Origin: Channa striata | Taxonomy: Eukaryota > Chordata > Actinopteri > Anabantiformes > Channidae | Length of the DNA: 64,000 nucleotides | Direction of reading: 5' to 3' | NCBI GenBank assembly: GCA_033026295.1 | Contig: CM065189.1 | Location: 11,661,203-11,725,202 of the forward strand | Shown here: positions 1-9,900 of the stretch, one piece after another | How positions within the stretch are numbered: position 1 is the stretch's first letter | Layout: every line of letters begins with the position of its first letter | Position numbers and translations under genes: made by a program | The notes under the pieces: model-generated | Told to the model about the DNA's origin: nothing | Seen by the model: the letters and a program-made list of their open reading frames with translations, nothing else | The model's database searches: none

Positions 1-462
1 CCAAGAAGCAAGAAAATGCATTCCCGGGAACTGAACCCGGGTCAAAAAAATAACACAGTATCATTGCAGTTATTTAATCCACTGAGCTTTTCAGTTTCTA
101 CAGAGAATGGCAATACCCTTTAAGGAGCAACCTTTACGTATGTCATAGAAGATTATGATTTCTGCACAGCACATTACCATGAAGTGTCTTACAAGTCACT
201 CACAGTTCACTTGGTTTGGTCTGACCTGGTTCTTCCCTGATTCGGTGAATACAGTTCAAATTCACTGGTTGTGAAAACCAGGGGGCGGAGATCATTATCA
301 TATACGAAAATGGCACTTTTTACGCCACCTGCCGCAACATAAAGAATGTTTTTAGAAATGCCACCTTTTGCGGCGCCGAATTTTGAAATTTCGCGCCGTT
401 TTGTGCGACGTATTCTAGATCGACGCCGTGAAAAACGGCATCCTGGCTGTTTCTTGACATAC
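1..462. other. unassigned left edge with a CpG-rich patch
   Basis: No gene is recognised. Bases about 300-440 are clearly richer in CG dinucleotides than the AT-rich surroundings. A short plus-strand frame (ATG at 345, about 56 codons, Arg-rich) is open across this patch and runs into the duplicated block that starts near 463. Without splice or homology support it is not called a gene. Confidence 0.3.
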
Positions 463-929
463 ATAAGTATTAAAATTGAATCACACTTGATTTTTCCATC
501 ACATGTACTTTTCTAGAACTTTCTGTTGTCTGATTCTACCATACTTTACTGTCTTGTACAGTGTGTAATCCTTTGGTAGTTGTGGCTTCATTCCCTTATA
601 ATCACTGGGGAAACCTCCAATGACCTCCCTCTCTTCAGGCTCCCACCCACCTCAGACACCACAGTTACTGGCACCATTGTCTCCTTTAGAGAGATTTTAG
701 ACGGAAAAAGCAAAGAAAGGCAAGTAACAGGATTAGGACCCTGAATTTTACAGCCTAATGGTTGTGTTCTAGCTTTCACTTTCTAGAATCTCTCCAGTTC
801 TCAAGAAATGCAGCTGACTAACCAGTCTTACCTGTCTTTTTCCTTTCGTGAGTCAGTTGGAGTGAATTCCTATTGCAAGAGCTTTTGGTGAGTGTTTTAA
901 GTTAAACTAACAGCAAGGTCAGTCTGATC

Positions 930-1075
930 TACACAACAGCGGCAAGAGCAACAAAACTGCAGTTTCATGTCTTGCTCAAGGAGTGGCCAGAAAAGCCAGG
1001 AATCAAACTAACAACCTTGGTATTGATGGAAGATTGCTCTACCTTGTGAGCCACAGTTGTTCTCTTGTCTAAATT
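930..1075 (-). repeat. tRNA-like SINE relic, minus strand
   Basis: Read on the minus strand, the segment opens with GAGAACAACTGTGGCTCACA followed by a run like a tRNA box A region, then a degenerate box B. This is the usual look of a tRNA-headed fish SINE. The family is not identified. Confidence 0.35.
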
Positions 1076-1095
1076 GTTTGTTATTGCACACACTG

Positions 1096-2290
1096 TGTAA
1101 CATTATCATAACTGGATACTGTAATTATAGGACCAAAAAGCAGAAGCTGAGACACATCAAGAGTGCATGTGGTTTATTAAGACATGAACTTACAGTTATA
1201 TAATTATGACACAAAATACTGAAACTATTATACTGAGCACAACACTTGAGGTAATAACAATGTTAACTCAGAGGCAGAAACGCAGACTATAAAAAAACCT
1301 TAACCACTGAGACTATTATACTTGGCTCAGACATTTGAGATAACAATAATATCTCAAAGGCAGAAACTTAGACCATAAAAAAAAAATAACCACTGAGACT
1401 ATTGTACTTGACTCAGACATTTGAGATAACAATAATATCTCAAAGGCAGAAACTTAGACCATAAAAAAAAACTTAACCACTGAGACTATTGTACTTGACT
1501 CAGACATTTGAGATAACAATAATATCTCAAAGGCAGAAACTTAGACCATAAAAAAAACTTAACCACTTAGACTATTATACTTGGCTCAGACATTTGAGAT
1601 AACAATAATATCTAAAAGGCACAAAACTTAGACCATTAAAAAAACCTTAACCACTGAGACTATTATACTTGGCTCAGACATTTGAGATAACAATAATATC
1701 CCAAAGGCGGAAACTTAGACTATAACAAAAACCTTAACCACTGAGACTATTATACTTGGCTCAGACATTTGAGATAACAATAATACCTCAAAGGCAGAAA
1801 CGCAGACTATAACAAAAACCTTAACCACTGAGACTATTATACTTGGCTCAGACATTTGAGATAACAATATCTCAAAGACAGAAACGCAGACAAAATTCAA
1901 TTTTAAAGAGAAGACTAACACTATAACAGAAAATTACTCTTACAGAGAAGATTAATAAGAGAAATTTACTCTAAACAAGAAGAACAAACCTACTAGTACT
2001 ATCAACATACTCACATCAGTATCAAAGGCTGAAGATCAGGAAAAGAAGAAATGATCAGAGAGCTGCACCAGAGTGGACCATGACACACTAGCCCCCAAAA
2101 CTCAACACAAGCACTTAAATAGAAACATGCAGGAGCGATGATGACGAAGATGAAAGGCAAAGGACTAATGCAACGGCAACCAGTCAAGAAGGGGAGGAGC
2201 ATAGAGTCCAAAATCCTAACAATGATGACGACGATGATGATGACGATGAAAGCCAAAGGGCAAGTGCAACTTGCTGAGTTTGCTTGTAAT
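1096..2290 (-). mobile_element. LTR-like interspersed element (family Y), minus strand
   Basis: The end at 1096-1170 (AACTGGATACTGTAATTATA, then a stretch about a GGACC-AAAAGCAGAAGC core) recurs at 34950 and, reversed, at 57000-57055. Near that end each copy has TTTATTAA, which on the element strand reads as an AATAAA poly(A) signal about 50 bp from the terminus, as expected in an LTR. No coding region is present, so it is probably a solo LTR or LTR fragment. This copy is enlarged by a tandem array (1305-1895). The superfamily is not established. Confidence 0.5.
1305..1895. repeat. 87-bp tandem repeat, seven units
   Basis: The phrase CACTGAGACTATT (one unit has CACTTAGACTATT) starts at 1305, 1391, 1478, 1564, 1652, 1739 and 1826, giving spacings of 86-88 bp. 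Each unit continues with TCAGACATTTGAGATAACAA and a run of A. Other copies of the host element carry only one or two diverged units, so the array expanded inside this copy. Confidence 0.85.
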
Positions 2291-2345
2291 TTATAATTTG
2301 AAAACGAACATTTTAACTGTGTTTCACATTTTCCCTGTTTGTCTT

Positions 2346-2658
2346 TCACAGGTGTGATTGTGTTACTTCATGCCGTTCTACATACCCAAAGCTTCTCTGG
2401 CTGCTGTTATTATCCATGCGGTGGCTCCTATGGTGGATTACCACGTCTCACTTGCATCTCCTCTTACTTGAAGTATGATGTTCATGTGTGACCCACAGAG
2501 CTGGACCTGGTCCCTTCTGTTGTGACACTCCTGATGATGTTCTGGCAGGTACAGTATGACATCATAGGAAGTGTAGCTGTATTTGGAGCCCTGGTGCTGT
2601 ACAATATGGCCAGACCCCAAATTAGGTATCATAATATTCTATGCAGGACTTTCTGTAG
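2346..2658 (+). pseudogene. degenerate copy of a putative 5' signal exon
   Basis: The segment aligns with the candidate exon at 59111-59175: both have TCTTTCACAG upstream, an ATG in ACAATATGGCC and the donor TGTAGGTGAGTG. Here about 230 bp is inserted after the acceptor side and extra bases after the ATG change the frame, so the ATG at 2606 reaches the donor in phase 2 rather than phase 1. It is best read as a broken duplicate of that exon. Confidence 0.4.
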
Positions 2659-2803
2659 GTGAGTGTTTCGCACTTCCAGGAAGGTTCAACTCTGAAAATA
2701 CTTGTGAAATACTTTAGCCTTTAACCAATCAGAGCTTTAAACAAAGTTCACTCTGCAGTCAAATCAAATATATTACAGTGGTGCCTCTTGTTGTACTGAG
2801 AAA

Positions 2804-3070
2804 GGTGGCCTGGTAGCTCAATGGGTAGAGACGCTGGAGGGCAAAATGCGGGATCTAATCCTGGTGTGGGAAATCCCAGCCTACCTGTAATCCCCAGCCT
2901 CCCCCCAGGTGTGTCCCTGAGCAAGACACCCAGCGCTAGCTCCCTGGGCGCCAAACCGTGGCAGCCCTCTGCTCCCTCAAGAGGGATGGGTTAAATATGC
3001 AGGAGTAAATTTCACTGTATGTGCAAAATGTATATGTGATCAATGTGACTAAAATAATGGTTCTTCTTCT
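2804..3070 (+). mobile_element. tRNA-derived SINE insertion
   Basis: The head has a box A-like TAGCTCAATGGGTAGAG and a box B-like GGATCTAATCC. The body has GAGCAAGACACCCAGC and the tail ends in TTCTTCTTCT. The duplicated block at 61793 lacks it (TGTACTGATGAAAAACACTC), so the ends are fixed by an empty site, with a short GAAA-like flank on both sides. A body fragment of the same family lies at 40800-40865. Confidence 0.75.
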
Positions 3071-3566
3071 AAAAAACACTCCCCAAAATTTGATAACTGG
3101 GTAAATATCAGGGTGGAACATGATATTATATCGCTAATGAAAGGGTTGATGAAAGGGTTGGGCAGATGAAACATTCTCTAGCTACTTCATTGAAGTAGTT
3201 ACACCTGTACAATCCAATGCAATACAATACAGCCGCTTTGCAATGAAATTTTTCATTTGAATTTAGCCAGAACTACCTAAAAAGAACCAAAATGAAGCTG
3301 AGACTTGAATTTGGGACACCAGAATCGTTGCTGGATCAGGAAAATGCAAGAGATCCCAGGGTGACAGAATACAAGGTCTGGAATAACCAGATGGTTGGGT
3401 GGAGAGGAGGATGGGGCTTGGGCCCCATTCTAAACATAAAAGACCTTGTCGTCAATGTACATGGTGTCTGGAGCCTACTCTTCCACAGGAAGGTCATTAA
3501 GTCAGCAAGGACATTAAGTCAGAGAAAACTGAAAAGGACTAAAACAGGGTCCACTGAAGAAGGCGT

Positions 3567-3705
3567 ACAAGTGCTGCTGCCAGGGAGGCTAGTCTACTTG
3601 CTGTTCTTTTGGGTTTTATGGCAGCCAGCATCCCATCTTTTACATTGCTGCCATCCTCTGGTTTTACTCTCTCCTTACATATTCTTTACTCTAATGTTCT
3701 AAAGA
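3567..3705 (+). repeat. 139-bp repeat shared with 17333-17462
   Basis: AAGTGCTGCTGCCAGGGAGG through TTCTTTACTCTAATGTT closely matches the stretch that follows the BEL/Pao pol fragment. It may be the terminal part of that element or an independent repeat. The open frame across it (3292-3702) is not gene-like. Confidence 0.5.
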
Positions 3706-3871
3706 TTTGGTATTTTCTAATTCAAAAATTGAATAATGCCCCTCTACATTGGTTATTTCGTTATTTGATGTGATGTTGTTTAACCCCACACTTAACATTC
3801 CTTGTCTTCAACACACACCTACCATGTTCTCTCTCTTCTATGTATGATAAGCCAGTCTAGTTGATGGGAAC

Positions 3872-4559
3872 TGTCACGATTCGGCCTCTCAGCTCCACTT
3901 CCTCCGCTGGACTTTTTTTTGTTACCCATTTTTCTCCATATCCTGTCCCAGTTCCATAATTACTCGGCCAACTTCACCACCTATGATTGACCTCAATTGG
4001 TTTCACCTCTTCCTCCCTGTCTATTTATACTTGGACTTCACCACAGCTCTCTTCCAGATCATCTTTCCACATGACTGCCCTGCAGTCCTCCAGGGAGCTA
4101 TGGCCACACTGGATTTCATGTTTGGACCCTTTTTACTCTCCTTGCCTGCTTGCCTGTTTGCCTGTTCCTTGGTTAACCTGCCCGCACAGCCACAACTCAT
4201 CTGCAAGCCAGTCTTCTGCCACCATTCACCGTCAAGTCTTCTCCTGGTTACCTGCCTGCACAGCCTCAACTCACCTTTAAGCCTTCTATCGTCGCTCGTA
4301 GCCTGCTCTTCTCTGCCCGCCTGGTCGTTCCCTATCCTGTCTACTGCCTGGTCAATCTCCCTGCTCATCCTCGTCACCCATAACCTGCTCTCATCTACCC
4401 ACCTGGTCGTTCCCCCATCCTGCCTTACGTGGTTCTCCTGTATATCTGGTTTTGCAACACACTCCCCACCTCCTGGATCACTGTATCCATTCTGCTCTAA
4501 TATCAATAAACATTCATAATCCTCCTCCTGTGTCCTGTCCAAAGAACAAAACACTGACA
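3872..4559 (+). mobile_element. solo LTR, gypsy-like
   Basis: The 688-bp segment starts TGTCACGATTCGG and ends AACACTGACA, so it has TGT...ACA ends. It holds an AATAAA signal (about 4505) near the 3' end, and flanks GGAAC and GGAAA look like a 5-bp target duplication with one mismatch. The TGTCACG start is shared with the gypsy LTR at 48985-49614. No internal region is attached. The overlapping open frames on both strands inside it are accidents of a pyrimidine-rich LTR. Confidence 0.7.
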
Positions 4560-5006
4560 GGAAAAAGACTACATACTTGAGGTAGTGAATGATGGATCAA
4601 TCAGCATTGCAATCCAGCCAATCAGACAAGACATCTACTTTATAACTCAGACACAAAGATCCATACAAAGAAAGAGCTCTCACTCAAAAACACACAAAGT
4701 CAAAACGGGTGTGGATCTCATGCTCGCCTGTGGATAAAGGAACCACATTCTACAGAGTTGGGTGAAATCAAAATTTGTACTGTCTGTAATTTCTGGTTCC
4801 TGTATCTACAAACGTATGGGGCCAATCTATCTCAGATTTATGAAAAAGAAGACCAGAAGCTACTGTTGTGCTCCTTTAAACTGATACATACATGGCTTCT
4901 CAACATTAGTGCTTAATATTGTTTATAGCTGTAAACAGAGGTGAGCAGAATAGACCCTACACAACAACTGATCCAAAACTTTAAAACATTACATGTGATT
5001 AATTGG
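4560..5006. other. unassigned intergenic stretch
   Basis: AT-rich DNA with no recognisable exon, repeat or promoter beyond chance motifs. Confidence 0.4.
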
Positions 5007-5075
5007 CAACAGTACAGCAGTTGAGGTACAGGACCATCTGGTCAAGGGACCAAACAGCTCCTGCTCTGTAAGAGT
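5007..5075 (+). pseudogene. SRCR exon relic
   Basis: The stretch CAACAGTACAGCAGTTGAGG through CTCCTGCTCTGTAAGAG aligns with the linker/SRCR start of the gene 1 exon at 11157-11579. It keeps the codons for Ala-Val-Glu, Asn-Ser-Ser-Cys-Ser and an Arg-Val, then similarity stops. There is no downstream SRCR sequence. It marks a deleted extra SRCR exon or gene 5' of gene 1. Confidence 0.7.
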
Positions 5076-5351
5076 TGTTATGACCTGGGTCAGTATTAGT
5101 ATTGTTATTGTTTGGGTTTTTTGTTTCTCCCTTAAATTTAGTTTGGCTCATACAGTGCACTGCCCCTTGCATTCACTCTGTGAGAAGAGGCACAACTATA
5201 ACAATTGCAAAAGATCAGGAAATCTAGCTATGCGGTGCTCTCTTATGACAGTTGCACAGCAGCTGTTGAGGAAATTGGCCCCAAATCAGTGTGCATTATC
5301 CACAAGGATAGGTCATAATCATGATCAATCCAAGTTCACTCCAGTAGATGA

Positions 5352-5396
5352 CCAAACTGAACTGCTGCTTCATGCATAAGCAGCAGTTCAGTTTGG
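5352..5396. repeat. perfect 19-bp inverted repeat (hairpin)
   Basis: CCAAACTGAACTGCTGCTT and its exact reverse complement flank a 7-base spacer, CATGCAT. No element is seen around it. Confidence 0.85.
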
Positions 5397-5477
5397 CATC
5401 CAATTCTTGATAATGGGTTTGAGTGAACTATTTCGCAAAGCAAGGATGCCATAGAGTTGTACTGGAAGGATGACACC

Positions 5478-5650
5478 AGAGGAACTTTCCCTCCGAATTT
5501 ACAGGCAAACTGCTGATTGTCCATGGACAAGCAGTGTATTTTAGTATTTCCCCTGTCACTAAGCCGGCCAATAGATACCAGATCAAAAGGGCATTTAGTG
5601 CAGGGCCATTAGGATTACAGTACACTCCTATCCCATTTAAGTCCTACAGG
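5478..5650 (+). pseudogene. unidentified decayed coding relic
   Basis: One plus-strand frame is open from about 5484 to 5650 with protein-like composition (core GKLLIVHGQAVYFSISPVTK, then a basic region ending FKSYR). Immediately upstream it meets a stop, while the neighbouring frame reads WKDDTRGTFPPNLQ. That pattern fits a frameshifted old exon. I do not recognise the family. It may equally be chance. Confidence 0.25.
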
Positions 5651-5689
5651 AAAATAACAACAAATTAGGTGACTACTGTAATTGCGACA

Positions 5690-5910
5690 AGTAATTTAAT
5701 ATTAATGTAAACATTAATATTCTTCAAAGTGGGGCCCCAGGTTGTATAAGCCAAACCAAGTTATAGGCTATAGTCAATGGTGCATTAATCAGTTACTTTG
5801 GTTGAACACAAGAGAACAAGTAAGTAAACAATAGGATTTGACTTTGATAAACCCAAATCAGTCTTTTATCATTAGTTCTTTCCCAATTTAAAGTTGCATT
5901 TCAACTGATT
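5690..5910 (+). repeat. fragment of repeat family X
   Basis: Shares ATTAATGT...ATTAAT, CCAGGTTG, AGCCAAACCAAG and AATAGGATTTGACTTTGAT...CAGTCTTTTATCAT with longer copies at 38375-39950 and 59265-60790. Confidence 0.5.
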
Positions 5911-5989
5911 AGTTATTAATACAAACTCAGTATAAAGTATAAGTGTATGAAGTTGGTTCTACCCCATAAATCAATGTGGTTTTACAGGT

Positions 5990-6320
5990 TTAAGCTTAAG
6001 CTGTAAAACTGGATTATTCTGTGTTACAGGGAAACTATGAAACAAACATTTAATTTCATACATAAACAACTTTCCAGGGATTTTGTCTATATAAATTAGA
6101 GACACCTCTGTAATAGAAAGGGTTAAAGAAGATTGATACAAGGGGTTGAGATGACACACCCATATCTAAAGATTACTAAACACTTTGACTCGTGTACACC
6201 AGACCTTTGTAAAATATCCTAATTTGGCTAATTTAAGACACAACCTGTTACTGAGACATAACCCCTGTGTACAGTCTATTTCAGGAACTCCCATCTATTG
6301 ACTATGACATTTACCATCAT
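5990..6320 (+). repeat. gene 1 upstream flank, duplicated at 63130-63600
   Basis: CAACTTTCCAGGGATTTTGT, GGGTTAAAGAAGATTGATA and CACAACCTGTTACTGAGACA each have close counterparts in the same order at 63130-63600. Because this block ends about 330 bp before the gene 1 TATA box, the right edge of the window probably lies just before another gene copy. Confidence 0.65.
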
Positions 6321-6646
6321 CTACCCTGGCAACTTTGAAACTCAGGCAATGACCCGTGTGTGTACAGAGCTCAGGCATGTAACATGCCTCAGAACAGGAA
6401 AACGCAGCTCTACATCGGGGCGGGACTTTAGACTTAGACCTGTAAAGTTGATGGAATCTTGTACATTTAGGTTTTGGATGAAAAGTACCAGAAAAACTGG
6501 TAGGACGTGTCCAGTAGGCCTTAGCTACAGACTCTGAGCTGATCATGCCATCTGATTCCCGGTAACTGACAATGGTCTCATGCAACATTACCTGTTTCGA
6601 AATGCTAATTAAGGATGGTCTGATGGAGGTTGTCCAGCAAAAGGAG

Positions 6647-6655
6647 TATAAAAAG
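6647..6655 (+). promoter_or_regulatory. TATA box of gene 1
   Basis: TATAAAAAG sits about 220 bp before the gene 1 start codon. A start site would be expected near 6676-6685, which leaves a 5' UTR of about 185 bp. Support comes from position and fit only; no cap site is visible. Confidence 0.55.
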
Positions 6656-6867
6656 ACTGGGTTATTGCTAGTCAGGTGGATTCCTCATTTGCACAGAGAC
6701 AGTCTGCAGCAAAAATCTCTACACCACCAGAAGTGCACTAAAACCAGTAGAGGAAATCCCAATACTGGCCTGGCTAGGCAAAGCAGCCTAGGTCAGTTGT
6801 AGGTGACACTCCAGTGCGGTGAAGGCAACAAAGGACTTCTAAAGTGACCATCATTGTCCTCTACACC

Positions 6868-6949
6868 ATGCAGCAACTAAAGACTCTTCCAACAACCAAT
6901 TTTTATGTTTTTTACCTTTTTGCATTTTTCTTCCAGCATCACGGAAGTT
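6868..6949 (+). CDS. Gene 1 exon 1: signal peptide
   Basis: The ATG is in CTACACCATGC, a fair Kozak context. It is followed by MQQLKTLPTTN, a hydrophobic run FYVFYLFAFFF, then QHHGS, and the strong donor TT|GTGAGT in phase 1. That phase matches the SRCR exons, and the junction codon becomes Ser. Phase, hydrophobic core and whole-gene frame closure support this start. No transcript was available. Confidence 0.75.
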
Positions 6950-9900
6950 GTGAGTAGAGTCATAATCAAGATAATGCAGGAACAGTGATATATTAAAACA
7001 GTGAGATGAAGATAGTGAATAGCTGAAAAATTTAATTCACCTCAGACTAAAGAGAATCCTCTTCTATTTACCCAAGACAGGCTATTATTTCATTTTATTG
7101 TGGGGGCTGACCAGGACACTTGCATTATAGTGCCAGGGTAACATGGGTTACAATCACTAGACAGGTCTGTCAGTTTCAAAAAATATCATTATTTCTCCAA
7201 AGTCAACTTTTATCAACTATTCATATGTTTGTGTCAGCTGCTTCACCGGTCAGGCTGGTCAACTCGGACAACCGCTGCTCAGGCAGAGTGGAAGTCTACA
7301 ATAGTGGCCAGTGGGGGACAGTGTGTGACGATGGCTGGGACTTGAACGATGCCAACGTGGTGTGCAGACAGCTGGGCTGCGGCAGGGCTCGGTCAGCACT
7401 TTCAAACGCAGCTTTTGGACAAGGCAGCGGACCTATCTGGTTGGATGATGTGGTTTGTTCAGGAAATGAATCATCAATAACAGACTGCAGACATCGAGGT
7501 TTTGGGGTCCATGACTGTGGTCACCATGAAGATGCCAGTGTTGTCTGTGAAGGTAAAGCTGCAATTAATATTTAAGATTCATTATTCAAATTTAAAGAAC
7601 TTTTTCATCACCAGGAAGTTGCTTTTTTTTGGTTACAATTCTTGTCATCTTCTCTCAAAAGATAAAACAGATAAAAAAGTAAGGCCCACAAAAATAAAAA
7701 AACCTACCGGTAAGTAGATTTAACGATGAATAAAAGTAACTGCACAATAAAGAGCAGTGAATTGCATAATCAGTAATGACTTTAGCGATGCCCAAAAGTT
7801 GTATGTGAGGATGTGACTATGATAAAAATCGGAAGTTAGGAGTGCAATTATCAGCCACGATAAAGTGCAGTTATTAAATAATATGGTGGAAAAGAACGTG
7901 ATCGTTTCAGTATCATTGTGTTGCACATTAATAAAGATTCTAAATAATTTTTGAGTGTCAGGATAGGAAGAAACCACGATGGAACAGTTTTTAGTCCAGT
8001 TTCAATGTTATGGCTGGCATTTAACTGTGTAAATGGTATTTTCAATATGTTTTGATAACACTCACAGGTCAAATGTACAATACAACTTTATGTTGTTTGA
8101 AGAAAGCAAATGGAGGTTGGTGTCCAATAATAATTTACTTATATTAAAAAACTTTTTATCCACAGTAGTGATGGTTGCACTTCAGGGCAAAGTGGTCGTG
8201 AGCGTTTACACAGACTTTTCTTTCAGTTCAGTCAGGACCCAACAGCACAGTTTTACCAACCACGTCTGTTCCAAGACCTCAGAACATCACCACCATCACC
8301 GCCGCCCCCCTCAACACCACCATCACCACTTCCACCACCCCCACCACCATCACTCGCACGTCATCAGTGCACAACACTACAGCAGCTGCTTCACCGGTCA
8401 GGCTGGTCAACTCGGACAACCGCTGCTCAGGCAGAGTGGAGGTCTACAATGGTGGACAGTGGGGGACAGTCTGTGACGATGGCTGGGACCTGAATGATGC
8501 CAACGTGGTGTGCAGACAGCTGGGCTGCGGCAGGGCTCGTTCAGCACTTTCAAATGCAGCTTTTGGACAAGGCAGCGGACCTATCTGGTTGGATGATGTC
8601 GTTTGTTCAGGAAATGAATCATCAATAACAGACTGCAGACATCGAGGGTTTGGGGTCCATGACTGTGGTCACCATGAAGATGCCAGTGTTGTCTGTGAAG
8701 GTAAAGCTGTAATTAATATTTAAGATTCATTATTCAAATTTAAAGAACTTTTTCATCACCAGGAAGTTGCTTTTTTTTGGTTACAATTCTTGTCATCTTC
8801 TCTCAAAAGATAAAACGGATCAAAAAGTAAAGCCAACACAAAGAAAAAAAACCTAAGTAGATTTAACGATGAATAAAAGTAACTGCACAATAAAGAGCAG
8901 TGAATTGCATAATCAGTAATGACTTTAGCGATGCCCAAAAGTTGTATGTGAGGATGTGACTATGATAAAAATCAGAAGTTAGGAGTGCAATTATCAGCCA
9001 CGATAAAGGGCAGTTATTAAATAATATGGTGGAAAAGAACGTGATCGTTTCAGTATCGTTGTGTTGCACATTGATAAAGATTTTAAATAATTTTTGAGTG
9101 TCAGGATAGGAAGAAACCACGATGGAACAGTTTTTAGTCCAGTTTCAATGTTATGGCTGGCATTTAACTGTGTAAATAGTATTTACAATATGTTTTGATA
9201 ACACACACAGGTCAAACGTACAATACAACTTCATGTTGTTTGAAGAAAGCAAATGGAGGTTGGTGTCCAATAATAATTTACTTATATCAAAAAACTTTTT
9301 ATCCACAGTAGTGATGGTTGCACTTCAGGGCAAAGTGGTCGTGAGCGTTTACACAGACTTTTCTTTCAGTTCAGTCAGGACCCAACAGCACAGTTTTACC
9401 AACCACGTCTGTTCCAAGACCTCAGAACATCACCACCATCACTCCCACGTCATCAGTGCACAACACTACAGCAGCTGCTTCACCGGTCAGGCTGGTCAAC
9501 TCGGACAACCGCTGCTCAGGCAGAGTGGAGGTCTACCATGGTGGCCAGTGGGGGACAGTCTGTGACGATGGCTGGGACTTGAACGATGCCAACGTGGTGT
9601 GCAGACAGCTGGGCTGTGGCAGGGCTCGTACAGCACTTTCAAATGCAGCTTTTGGACAAGGCAGCGGACCTATCTGGTTGGATGATGTGGTTTGTTCGGG
9701 AAACGAATCATCGATAACAGACTGCAGACATCGAGGGTTTGGGGTCCATGACTGTGGTCACCATGAAGATGCCAGTGTTATTTGTGAAGGTAAATGTTTA
9801 CTCGTATTCAAGATTCATAAGTAAAAATTTTTATTATAATAATGATGATGATGATTAAGATGCTAGTGGGAAACTTCTTTTGCTTCTTACAATTCTCATC

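Larger units (their letters stand above)
463..3560 (+). repeat. duplicated block, copy 1 (partner 58822-62190)
   Basis: Collinear pieces match the 58.8-62.2 kb region in the same order and orientation: 463-580 with 58822-58940, 2205-2370 with 58965-59135, 2606-2700 with 59136-59215, 2715-2800 with 61705-61795, and 3071-3560 with 61797-62190. Copy 1 differs by carrying an LTR-like element (about 1096-2290), extra sequence at about 2370-2600 and a SINE (2804-3070). This is a segmental duplication seen directly in the sequence. It is probably the edge of the SRCR gene duplication unit. Confidence 0.75.

Noticed and set aside
4021..4554. Long open frames on both strands at 4.0-4.5 kb
   Set aside because: They lie wholly inside a solo LTR and show no domain.
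8280..8365. His-rich protein in exon B
   Set aside because: Frame artefact of the CAC/ACC repeat. The SRCR frame reads it as a Thr-rich linker.
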